A DNA stretch of 27,716 bases from Reticulitermes lucifugus (taxonomy: Eukaryota; Arthropoda; Insecta; Blattodea; Rhinotermitidae): assembly GCA_026260175.1 (NCBI GenBank), contig JAKCWW010005357.1, forward strand, positions 8,852 through 36,567, read 5' to 3'. The position numbers and the translations under genes are program-made. Every line of letters starts with the position of its first letter. Position 1 is the stretch's first letter. The notes beneath the pieces were generated by a model. The model did not search any database. It was not told the DNA's origin and was given only the letters and a program-made list of their open reading frames with translations. Of this stretch, positions 1 through 9,383 are shown in pieces.

Positions 1-135
1 GGTGAAGGCGGCCGGTGCGTAGGGCTGACAACCTTACCACCTTCATGTACCGATTGTCTAGAACTCTGGGAGCCTCAACCTCCTGGAAACCTAAGGGCCT
101 GTCCAGGCCTATAATGGGATTGCTTTACCATACTA
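1..135 (+). repeat. Fragment of a widespread insect interspersed repeat
   Basis: The first 111 bases translate in frame 1 as a run containing GLTTLPPSC, LELWEPQPPG and NLRACPGL before a stop. I recognise this translated signature from memory as a repeat that recurs, usually broken, in cockroach, termite and other insect assemblies. No start, domain or splice site makes it a real gene here, and the element runs off the left edge of the window. Its class (LINE tail or untranslated part) is unknown to me. Confidence 0.5.
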
Positions 136-1812
136 AGGTGATAAATTAAGGAGAGTAAGGTAGAAGGGACATGTAGAACGCATGGCGATGAGAATTACAT
201 AAAGATTTTAGTCGGAAAATTTGAAGGGACGAAATCACTGACCTAGACCTAGAGTGGAGATTTATATTAAAATGGGTCTTAAAGGAGTTTTATATGAGAG
301 TATGGATTGGATTAAGCTGGATCAGTATAGGTATTTGTGATTTATCTTGTGAACATGGTAATGATCTTGACGTTCCGTGCAGGATGGTGATACTCTTAAT
401 TGAGACTGAATCTTATGAACAGTTCCTGTGATTTGAGAAACCAAATTATTTCAGACAGGCTTAGAAAATATCTAGAGCGAATAATTATTACTCACTTTGT
501 CAGCTGGGAATATTTTGAGATCCACGTGTTCATTATGATATGATTTGTTAGCTGCATTAGCACTAACTCAATTACTGGTACCAATAAATACTTTTGAAGC
601 TTTTTAATCCTGACCGACAAAGGCCACATACTTACACGAGTATGAAGGCAAGGTACTTATCTCTCTTTGGACCTGTAAATGCCTTAGGCATTTTCTTACT
701 TTCACGTAAAGTTAATTGGTCCATAATAACGCTTGCTGTAGTCAAGTGGTTGACTCAGTTAATTGAAGAACGGAATGTGATGTAATTCCAAGTTGTTATC
801 TGAGTGAAGGACACTTGTAAGACTTAACGATCATCCTACGAAAAATTATGCTCACAACAAATTACAAATATATGTTATTAGATCACGTTCAATAGCTTGT
901 TATTTTTATATAACGGTCGTAGATGAGAGGTTAGGTTCGGACATCCGCAGCTTTAAACCTGAAAGGCAAAAGAAGGCAATAGCATGAGCTGTTTAACTAA
1001 TTAATTCGCTGATGATGAAACTGTTTTTCTTCTAATTCATTTATGCTATACCAATTACACTTAATAATGACCTCCTATTCCAGCAGTTAAGCAAGAACTT
1101 TATTCGGTGTTATTTATCATGTTTCGAAATTTCTGTTTCTTTATTCCGTGAGGTTATGAAATGCGATGTGATAGTTCTGAGGGAAGCACGTTTAATTACA
1201 AATGTTTCAAAGCAAAATGTTCACGAAAATATTGTACCTATCTAGAATGGAATAAGCAATTTAGGGAAATTACAAAGGCAAAGTATTTGCTGTACACGAC
1301 TTGCAGGCATAAGGGGAAGTGGAGATATAGCTCAAATCATTCTTAACCATGACTTTAGACGGAGGCGATTTGTCACCTTCACGCATCCGCTGCTTTACCC
1401 TGGAGAAAAAAGCCTTCGTTACCCATTGAATAGGAAGTCGGGTGGGCCCCGGAGACCGTCTGGACACTTTCAGAATAACGTTTTGCCTTGCTGGGAATGA
1501 AAGGAAGTTTTTTCAGTGTGGCAGGTCATAGGCTAGACAATATACCATCTGATTTCTCCCACCTCTTATTTAGGACAATTTTACGTGGTGAAATTTTGTC
1601 GTAATTTATGCAGACATACTTCCGTCAGAGTAATGAAATCCAGAAAGTTAAGAGAATCTTGTTGTTCAGGAATGATGCATGATACTAATAATACATACAG
1701 AATTTTGCTGGAGATGTCTCTTGGGAAAGAACCACTTGAAGGCTGAGAAGGCAGTGTTAAAATGGGTCTTACATATGTAGTGTTTGATGATCGGGTATTG
1801 AAAAATTTTTTT
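136..1812. other. AT-rich intergenic stretch, nothing assigned
   Basis: I see no gene, RNA or recognisable repeat. Open frames here are all under 70 codons, lack family motifs and have AT-rich random composition. A slightly GC-richer patch at about 1355-1470 is open on the minus strand but resembles nothing I know. Confidence 0.6.
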
Positions 1813-2094
1813 GTGGTGAAGGGCCCCGCAGCAGATGTTATGGACGCACCGCAGCCTTAAGGCTTATTGTGCAACTCTATGATGAAGATGAAGAGAAAGA
1901 TGTTTAGTGTTTTCATTTTTAAAAGTAATGGAGCAACGGTGGAATGAAATTGACAGGGGAAAACCGAAGTTCTCGGTGAAAAACCTGCCCCAGTGCCACT
2001 TTGTCCACCACAAATCCCACATGGACTGACCCGGGATCGAACCCGGACCTCCGCGGTGAGAGGCCGGCGACTAACCTCCTGAGCCATGGCACGT
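1813..2094 (-). repeat. SINE-A copy 1 (tRNA-derived SINE)
   Basis: Read on the minus strand, the element begins GTGCCATGGCTCAGG, with an A-box-like stretch (TGGCTCAGGAGGTTAGTCG), and has a B box GGTTCGATCCC at 2043-2033. It then has a body of about 200 bases, ends GGGGCCCTTCACCAC and runs into an A-rich tail. The layout of pol III promoter head, body and A tail is that of a tRNA-derived SINE. The head resembles a Glu or Asp tRNA, but the assignment is uncertain. Two other copies lie at 5159-5428 and 24469-24744 in the same orientation. I could not find convincing target-site duplications around this copy. A 76-codon minus-strand open frame inside it is not a gene. Confidence 0.85.
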
Positions 2095-2464
2095 CCAAAA
2101 AAAATGGTTTAGAATGATTTTAAAAGTGGACTTCTGTGTTAGCGGCGCTGAAATTTCAAGTCCTGCTACACTGAGAGTTTTTAGATTGCGTCATCAGGCG
2201 GAAGAGTCGGAAACTTTTCCCTTCAAGTCGGGCCGATCCGTGAGATGTAATTCCGTTTCATGGCTGCGGTGGCAGAGCGTACCACAGCTGTAGGTCTATC
2301 ACAGAGCTGTTAGTCAGATGTCTGCGCACTGCAGGTACCAGATGTTACACTATAAATATTCATGTAATGTGTTTGTAATTATTAATTACAATAATTGAGT
2401 TCTTTGGTTGTGCTATAATTATAGGGCTGCATTAAAGAAAGTGCATCTACAATATGTTGCTCTC
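2095..2464. other. Intergenic, nothing assigned
   Basis: No supported feature. AT-rich sequence between a SINE and a diverged repeat. Confidence 0.5.
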
Positions 2465-2690
2465 TCTGTCTGTTGCTAGCTGTCTGGTGGTAAGAGATGG
2501 CAAATGCCTACCTGTAGGAATTCCGCCAAGGGCATGACATGGTCTTATGTTGTATTTAGGCCCACTTACGGTTAATTTTACGACGGTATCAATAACTCAG
2601 ACTTATGGTGTCATGTGATAGGATGACTAACGAAAAATAAACTGGAAAGGATATGGAAGGAAGCAGTCGTCTCTCAGTTTAAAGTATTAG
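2465..2690 (+). repeat. Degenerate interspersed repeat, related to 5498-5830 and 6410-6500
   Basis: The stretch GGTTAATTTTACGACGGTATC near 2571 and the stretch AACTGGAAAGGATATGGAAGGAAGC near 2640 recur in diverged form in two other places in the window. The second block matches AAATTGGGAAAGGCTTGGAAGGAAGC near 5682. The first recurs near 6413. I associate the TTACGAC..TATCAACT block from memory with a common insect SINE-like family. All copies here lack an intact promoter head. Confidence 0.5.
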
Positions 2691-3211
2691 CCAATTTGCT
2701 GAGCGCAGTGATGACAAACTGCGGCGGTTTTAAATTTTCAATGTGGTCCACGATTTAATATCAGAAATACGAAACAAAATATATGAATTTGGAAGGATAG
2801 TTACTTATCGACGATTCATAAAATGATATCATTCAGTTATATCTTGTATTACTGGCGGCGCAAAGTACTTCTCATACCAAAATACAAATAGAAGTTCAAT
2901 CTCACATCGAAGTAAGTATTTCGCTACTTAGCTTTGTTGCTTAGAAGCTTAGGAACCGGAGAGTAAATTGCGGGCTAAATGTAAGCACATGGCAACACAG
3001 ATTGTGCATGGAAGTGCTGCAGTGGCAGACGTCTCTGCTTCTTTCGTTCCTGCCCTTTTCTCAGTCACAGTCAACGACCTCAGATTTTATGACAGATTAA
3101 TTTCAAACAAGTTTTACCCTCCCAATACAGGCACTATTTTTGGTAGTGCATTATCATTAACGAAGCATAGGTAAAAACGTAAGTATTATTTACAATGTCG
3201 TCCGCAAACTG

Positions 3212-3390
3212 TTTTTTTTTATTTTGCCTTCGTGCCCAAACCGTTGCTCGCTACTGATCTAGAGGGACTGAGGAAAGGCACGAAGAATCGGAGGCAGGAT
3301 ATCTGGTCGTCGGACCGAGATTTGAACCCGAAACTTCCAAACTTTTACGCAGAACTATGAAACTCTGAACCGTAATGGTTGCTGCTACGA
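3212..3390 (-). repeat. Probable tRNA-derived SINE (single copy)
   Basis: On the minus strand there is an A-box-like stretch around 3380-3355, a clear B box GGGTTCAAATCTCGG at about 3337-3323, a body of about 100 bases, and a terminal AAAATAAAAAAAAAC tail at about 3225-3212. This order is typical of a SINE. No second copy is present in the window, so the family and its boundaries are uncertain. Confidence 0.5.
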
Positions 3391-5146
3391 TTAATGCAGT
3401 CGTTGTTGGAATATGTTTTGTTTTGAATGGCGAAGTGACGTACGCGTCGGTGAAATATGAACAATGGCAGTAGATCTCCTAGTTCCATCATCTTTGGTGC
3501 GTCTGTTTGGGTGTAAAGTAGGCCTAATCCTGCTAGCGTTTTGTTAACTCAGTGTGTAGGTGAGAATTCCTTTTGTCATTTTTGGGTGCGCTTATCGCAT
3601 GGACTTCTCTGTTATATTTGTAAAGTAGGCCTACTGATGGCACAAACTATTAAAGTGTCTGTTGTATTTTCTTCAATATCGCTTTATTCATTTTACTTAT
3701 TGATAATTCCTCGAATGGTGTCAAATACGGCACTTCAGATTAAATCGCCACTTTGTATCTACACAAAGTTTCGTTCAGATTATCAGCTGATCTTTACGTA
3801 ATTTTGTTGAAAGCCTTCACACAAGTAACTTGCAGCATGCAATAAATTTTGGTTGCTAAAACTGCCAATTCACGCCGACTCTTCATAGGTGTTCCGCACT
3901 TAGAGAACTTTCATAAGTACAATGATATATGTAATTTAACGAAGTGACTGCCAGTACGTGACCTATCCTCCAACGGAATTCTGACAAGTGTTTTCAAGAC
4001 TCTCTGAGACTATCATACATGGAAATTTCACGCATCTAATTCTTCTTCGTTGCTTTCAAAATCGGAAGTAGCCCAGTTTCTCTGAATTCTTGATAGCATG
4101 AGTAGGTCTAATGCTTCTCATTGGTTACCTTCTGTGATTTCGTGTCCAAGACACTTCCGATGTTAGGGAGGTAGGTTCCTTTAGCGACAAGATAAACCTC
4201 AAGACAAGGCGGATGAAAGTGTATGCGCCCTAATGATATAAATGTAATTACTGATATCAAGTCAATTTTGGAAAGCCTAACTTAACTTCTCTTCTTGAAG
4301 GTTTGCAAGTCAGCAGTTTCTGGTGTAGAAACTAGGATACCTAATACGACCTTTTGAAATTTCTCCTGGTGACGCTTGTCGCTTCCTTTTTAGATATGAT
4401 CTCTGGTATGGAGGCTTGAAGCCACGCCGACTATCAACTACATGAGGAATTGGGCCTGACTTGCCCCACACACATTTGCAGTTTTTCCTTCATACCCAGT
4501 TTAAGAACCTGGAATCGAACCACGCATTTTAATGAACGTTCAGTTACACGATAAATTTGGAGGGACATTGCGCATCGCTAAATCGATAATTAATTAAATA
4601 ATTAAGTAATAAAAATGTTGCAGATTCGTCGTTGATACACAGTTGATTAAAGTTCAGGAACTGTCCGGATCTCTGAATTGAAAATACACTGCAATTTGAA
4701 AATTATTTCAAATTAACTAGATAAATTCGTAAACAACGCTTGAAAAAGTTACATTATTCGGAGAAATAAAATTGTATTTAAGTGGTTTGACTGTTTCCCA
4801 CTAAAATAAAATCTACTGTTCTTAATTTGAATTTCTGTTGGATACTGCGTTTTAGTGTGTTGTAAGTGCAAATGTGACCCAGTGATTTAACTACGTTTTG
4901 CTGCGTTAGGAATGCCTATCTGCTCTTCACAGACTCGCATGCTATGCGTGAAAGGTGTCATGCGTGACAAATTACATAAACTGCATCTCAAATTCCACTC
5001 TGATTCGATTGAAACGCATTTTATATTCTTGTCTTTAAACGGAATACCGTGATACACTGCTGTTGTTGATAATTACTTTATATTGGAAAGTCGAAAAAGG
5101 CTGCCAATAAAAGCTGCGAGCCTGCATCCTAACGCCATAAAAAAAT
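3391..5146. other. Intergenic stretch, nothing firmly assigned
   Basis: No gene is supported. The 86-codon open frame at 3541-3801 begins at a non-ATG codon, is AT-driven and has no family motif. Near 4510-4531 the minus strand reads GTGGTTCGATTCCAGG, which looks like a lone pol III B box from an eroded SINE, but I could not find an A box. Confidence 0.5.
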
Positions 5147-5158
5147 CAGAGAGGCGTT

Positions 5159-5428
5159 TTTTTGTGGAGAAGGGCCCCGCAGCAGAAGCTACGGACGCAC
5201 CGCAGCCTTGAGGCTTATTTTGCAACCCTGTGATGAAGATGAATAGAAAGATGATCAGTTTTTTTCATTCTTCCACGTAATGGAGCACCGGTAGAATGAA
5301 ATTGACAGGGGAAAAACCTGTCCCAGTGCCACTTTGTCCACAAATCCCACATGGACTGACCCGGGATCGAAACCAGGCCTCCGTGGTGAGAGGCCGGCGA
5401 CTAACCGCCTGAGCCATGGCACGGCCTC
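5159..5428 (-). repeat. SINE-A copy 2, with internal deletion
   Basis: Same family as 1813-2094 and 24469-24744, in the same orientation. The A-box-like stretch, the B box (with one change, GGTTTCGATCCC) and the 3' end GGGGCCCTTC are recognisable. It lacks about 18 bases of the body that the other two copies have (the CCGAAGT..CTCGG segment, flanked by GAAAA in those copies) and three bases in the CCACCACAAATCC stretch. The flanks CAGAGAGGCGTT (5147-5158) and CAGATAGGCGTT (5429-5440) form a 12-base target-site duplication with one mismatch, which supports retroposition. Confidence 0.85.
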
Positions 5429-5497
5429 CAGATAGGCGTTACTTGTGCGCAATTGTAAGCAGTGTACTGTTGCTTATAGACACTGCATTACTCTGTC

Positions 5498-5830
5498 TGT
5501 CTGTCTCTCTGCCTCATGAAGATAAGAAATAATCTAAAATAACATCTGTGAGGCGAAGAATCTGCGGTCAGTTAAGTACGGGCAGTGTAGAAGTTATCAT
5601 TGCCGTGCGCTATTAACGACATTGTCAGTAATAAGACTGTATATAGCGTCGAACGAGATGGTGATCGATGAATGATAAATTGGGAAAGGCTTGGAAGGAA
5701 GCGGTCCATACCGCAAATTGTCTGGACAGCCTGAGAAAAACACGGAAACCTCAGGCTAGTCGGTGTTCCAGATGAGAAGCCAGGTGTCCTGAGGAGGGTG
5801 GGAGGAGAATTAACTTCAAAGTGTGTAAAG
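5498..5830 (+). repeat. Degenerate interspersed repeat, related to 2465-2690
   Basis: It shares with 2465-2690 the order: CTGTCTGT-rich start, TTA/TAACGAC..GTATC-like block, then AAATTGGGAAAGGCTTGGAAGGAAGC. After that come GCCTGAG and CACGGAAACCTCAGGC, which I recall as part of a common insect SINE body. It is heavily diverged, and its boundaries are approximate. Confidence 0.5.
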
Positions 5831-6409
5831 TAAGTGGAACAGGTGTAATATGTTCCAGTTATATTTATTAATTGCCAAAAGCAAAGAACTGAAACCTGCT
5901 AACAATGGAGTCGCGGTTGACAGACGTATGTCCGTAAGAAAATAAAAGAGCTCATAGAGTTTCAAGGTAAGACACATTGTAACCTGAAGGCACAGTTTAG
6001 ATTAACAATAATGGTAACACGAAACAATTAACACCTTCAGCCGGGCGGTAGGAGGAGGCAAACAACAGGTGTTGTTCTAGTAAGGTTTAAACTGTAAATG
6101 TGCTGTATGTGCTGCTTTTGAGGTGCAATGAGCGGTCTAGGGCTGAACGGCCACATTTATATTCCCGGCTGGGGCAGCCAGTCTTCTCTTTCCCACCGCT
6201 ACAAAACCGGCACTGGGCCGTATACAGGCTATTAACCAACGGGTTACAGGAGGTGCTTTCTGGACAAAAAGCTGTAGAAGCATGCATCTGATACCAGTGA
6301 CATTCACCTAGCACCAAGATTAAAAATCTGCTATAGGTCCGTGCCCCATACATTCTCACAACTGAAAACTTCGAGGTATGAGACTTTATACAGTAATTAG
6401 TTTTGTTTT

Positions 6410-6500
6410 GTAGGTTAATTTTACGACTTTGTATCAACTGTTGAAGATGTATAAAGCAGCATGATGTGTACTAGGTTGGTTAATGTATGGTGACTCTAGA
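6410..6500 (+). repeat. Short remnant of the same diverged repeat
   Basis: TAGGTTAATTTTACGACTTTGTATCAACTG at 6411-6440 matches the block near 2568-2590. The remainder is too eroded to align by eye. Confidence 0.4.
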
Positions 6501-7134
6501 ATGATGAAGGGAATGGGTCTAGAGAAATAAAAAAGACAGATGAGAATAATAAAGTTTTACTGTTGGTAACTATGTGTACCACATGCTCTAATATTTAAGG
6601 ACTTACATTTTGTCCACAGAATATTTTATTTCCTTCGAATTTCACAATTAATACCGATTATTTACGTAAACAATTTACCAATTGGTTTCTGTAGTGGAGA
6701 TGGAGTTTGTTCTCTGTGAGGTAGGAACTCTCCTCTATATAATGAAGGTAAACTTCAAAGGGTTAATTGTCGTCACCCCTTGCGCATTACCAAAGTCCTG
6801 AGAATAGGTGTCAGGACTACTGGTGAGAGAACTTTCTGAACGGAGCCTCGTAATAACTGCTACGTTTGTAATTTTCGAAATTATTTATTGACATTCAAAT
6901 TTTTTTATTCATAAACAAGACATAATGGATAATGAGACCAGTATATAGGCGTTTAATTATTTGAAAATAAATCAAGCTCTTAACATTCTTTTTGACAAAT
7001 TTCAGGTTACAATTTTTCAATTCCATATTACCATTTTCATTTAGTGCTTCCTTTATTATTTTTCACAATACAAAGAATTATTTAAAATGATTGATACAAA
7101 TATAGGCGATAAATAAAAATGACATACCCTAATT
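6501..7134. other. AT-rich stretch, nothing assigned
   Basis: No supported feature; strongly AT-rich from about 6880 to 7110. Confidence 0.5.
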
Positions 7135-7356
7135 CAGGGGTGCACAGATTCCGGGCTAATGGATTGTGAATGGTGGCGCCAAATATTTTTGGGTCCTCAA
7201 TATGGAACTTGGTTTATGTCACCCTTCTGGCACATACAATTTTGAGGTAGCTTCTAGATTTTTGGAAAATGTACGCACCAGTGTTTTTATCATGTAATTA
7301 CCCAACTGTATTTCATAAGTATTATCCCGTTCTTCTAATAGTCCTTTAAGTGGGAC

Positions 7357-7382
7357 AAATTAAAAAATCGATTTTTTAATTT
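7357..7382. repeat. Perfect 26-bp AT-rich palindrome
   Basis: AAATTAAAAAATCG and its exact reverse complement meet at 7369/7370 with no spacer, centred on ATCGAT. It could extrude as a small cruciform, or it may simply be a by-product of AT richness. Confidence 0.7.
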
Positions 7383-7508
7383 ATACAATTAATGACCAAC
7401 CATCTTCATTGCCATATACGTGTTCTGCATATAAAGGGCTACCAAAAACGTTAATAAAAAATTTCATAAAATTCGTATGGATTCTATTAAAGACACTAAG
7501 GTTAAACC

Positions 7509-7754
7509 CATAGACGTAAATTGGGGGGGGAGGACAAATGCCCCTCCAGTATTTTTTCTACCTAACAATATTTTTTTTTGGCTAGAGTTGAAGGGGGGAA
7601 AATAAAAAGTTATAAATGTTTTCTAAACGATTATTTGGATGGTGTTAATACAAAAGAATGAAAAACCTGCGTTTTACGAGAGGCAGAATAGAGGTGTGTT
7701 GAGTCACGGTCGATTCCCCCCCCCCCCAATGTTATTAGCCAAGTTACGCCTATG
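7509..7754. mobile_element. Putative small TIR transposon (MITE)
   Basis: The left end reads CATAGACGTAAATTGGGG. The right end, read on the minus strand, begins CATAGGCGTAACTTGG and continues to a G-rich run. These form imperfect terminal inverted repeats about 246 bases apart, each followed inward by poly-G (7523-7530 and the C run 7716-7727). The inside has no coding capacity. I found no matching target duplication, so the boundaries and superfamily are open. Confidence 0.5.
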
Positions 7755-8158
7755 ATCAGGCCTGCACTAAGTCGTGCAGTTTCTCATCAAGAATTCTTCC
7801 CTGCATAATAACAGCATCTGCGCTGTTTTGCGACGGGTCGATTTAATAAGCAAAGTCTTTAATGAACATTACTATGAAAAATGGATCGGTCTTGTTGGTT
7901 CCATGTCATGACCGCCATGTTCACCTGACTTAACCCCGTTGCATTTCGTCTTTATACGTCGTCATGAAGGAAGCCATCTTTGTGTCTCGTGTTCCATACA
8001 ACATTGAAGAGGAAAAGGGATACACAAAGAATAAGTGTAAAGACATAACGATCCAATCTGCCGTACTTAAGACTACGTATTTAACATGCAGACAAATCCT
8101 AGCTGTAAAATGTTGAAACAGTTCGATAAATTTGCAATTAGGAAGCATCTTTATGTTT
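7755..8158. other. Intergenic, nothing assigned
   Basis: No gene or repeat recognised. The 127-codon minus-strand open frame reaching into 8313 is mostly SINE-C antisense and has no family motif. Confidence 0.5.
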
Positions 8159-8400
8159 AAAGACAGCGTAGTCTTCAGGCTACGGGCTGAACGATCCGGG
8201 TTTCGAAATCCGGTTGGGGAAAGAGATTTTCTGTTTTGCAAAACATCCAGACTCTTCCTGTGGCCAACCAGGCTCCTACTCAATGGATACCGGGACTGTT
8301 TCCCACTAACCACTTACTTCCTTACAGTGCCGGGGTTAAGAATGAGTGGAGCTGTTACTCCATTCCCCCTGTGTGGCTTCATGGCTTTTACATAGACAAC
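8159..8400 (+). repeat. SINE-C copy 1
   Basis: A tRNA-like head contains a B-box-like GGGTTTCGAAATCCGG near 8197. A body of about 180 bases shares ordered blocks with 19373-19600: AACATCCAGAC/AATATCCAGAC, GATACCGGGAC/GATTACCGGGA, and CCGGGGTTAAGAATG/CCGATGTTAAGAATG. The order and spacing agree, so the two are diverged copies of one family. The A box is poor in this copy. Open frames of 67-127 codons across it are shadows of the repeat. Confidence 0.65.
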
Positions 8401-9090
8401 TGTACTTTACCTTTACTGTTACTTTACCTTTATGTTTAAACTAATAATCCAACATTTTTTTATCTATCCGGCTTTGTGCCTTCTCTTTATGTTTTTACCG
8501 CGCACTTAACAAGAACGCTCTTCGTGTCTGTCTGTACGTCACACATTCTGTAACTTAACGTCCGTCCGTCCGTTTATCTTTCTGTCACTTTTTCCGGAAT
8601 TTCATGGAATTTGTTTCGAGTCTTATTAAAATTTGCGATTATATGATGCATTTTAGCTATACGCACTAGGTTTAATTGCACACGAAAACGAACATTTGTA
8701 TAAAACTATTATTGCATTCCATAGAGAACACTTCTCCTTGGAGAAATAACAGAGATCTTGGTACAATAAGTATTTATGTAAATTAAATATTTTTCGGAGA
8801 GGGAGACGTCTGGGGGATCTACAAAAATTATATTTGAACGAGAAGAATGCCTATACACAGGCGTGCATGCGTATTATTCGTTGCTTTTGACTGAATACAA
8901 TGTCATTATGTAGTCTGTTACCATTAGATGTTAACATTGAATGCGTAAATCGAATATTGTTAAGAGTTTCATAAGGAACGAAGTCGCGACGTTTTGAAGT
9001 TCCAATTTATTCCTGACGTATACTTTTCAATAAACTGAAAATTAAAATGTATAATTTTTCCATACAACATTTCTAAATCGCACGAAATGT
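8401..9090. other. Intergenic, downstream of the sanpodo-like gene
   Basis: No gene is seen. It contains short CTGT/GTCC microsatellite runs (about 8525-8575). It may include the distal 3' end of the transcript if the first poly(A) signal is not used; a second TTTATT (AATAAA on the minus strand) lies near 9008. Confidence 0.45.
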
Positions 9091-9096
9091 TTTATT
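9091..9096 (-). terminator. Candidate poly(A) signal of the sanpodo-like gene
   Basis: AATAAA on the minus strand, about 55 bases after the stop codon at 9151-9153. That would make a short 3' UTR. Another AATAAA lies about 80 bases further on, so which one is used cannot be decided from sequence. Confidence 0.45.
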
Positions 9097-9150
9097 TAAA
9101 GCGAGAAGGGAATATCGATTATCGCTTCGTTCTCGATTTCGTACGTGACC

Positions 9151-9383
9151 TCAGAGAGTGAAGCCCTCAGCACAGTGCTCCACTCTGTTGTCAGGAGGTG
9201 GATACTTGCAGCAGCGTGACGATAGAACTCCGAAGGCTGCGAGGGTAAGCAAGAGTACTGAAATCCCACACACAGCACCTCCTGCTACATCTGCTAGTGG
9301 CTCGCCAGGCTTGGGTTGTAGTGTCAAAATTGCGATCAGACCAGCGCAGGTGAGCAAGCTGAACATGCTCAGTATGACGTAGC
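9151..9383 (-). CDS. spdo: spdo coding exon 3 (residues 348-424, stop)
   Basis: The acceptor is TGTGGTTGTTGCAG|GCTACG at 9384/9383, with a branch-like CTGAC about 28 bases upstream. The exon gives spans three and four, separated by the loop QPKPGEPLADVAGG, and ends with a tail KYPPPDNRVEHCAEGFTL and TGA at 9153-9151. Phase 1 entry joins G from exon 2 to GC to make Gly348. Confidence 0.8.

Noticed and set aside
6087-6437. 116-codon minus-strand open frame and 63-codon plus-strand frame
   Set aside because: Overlapping frames on opposite strands, no family motif, no splice or promoter support; possibly repeat-derived.
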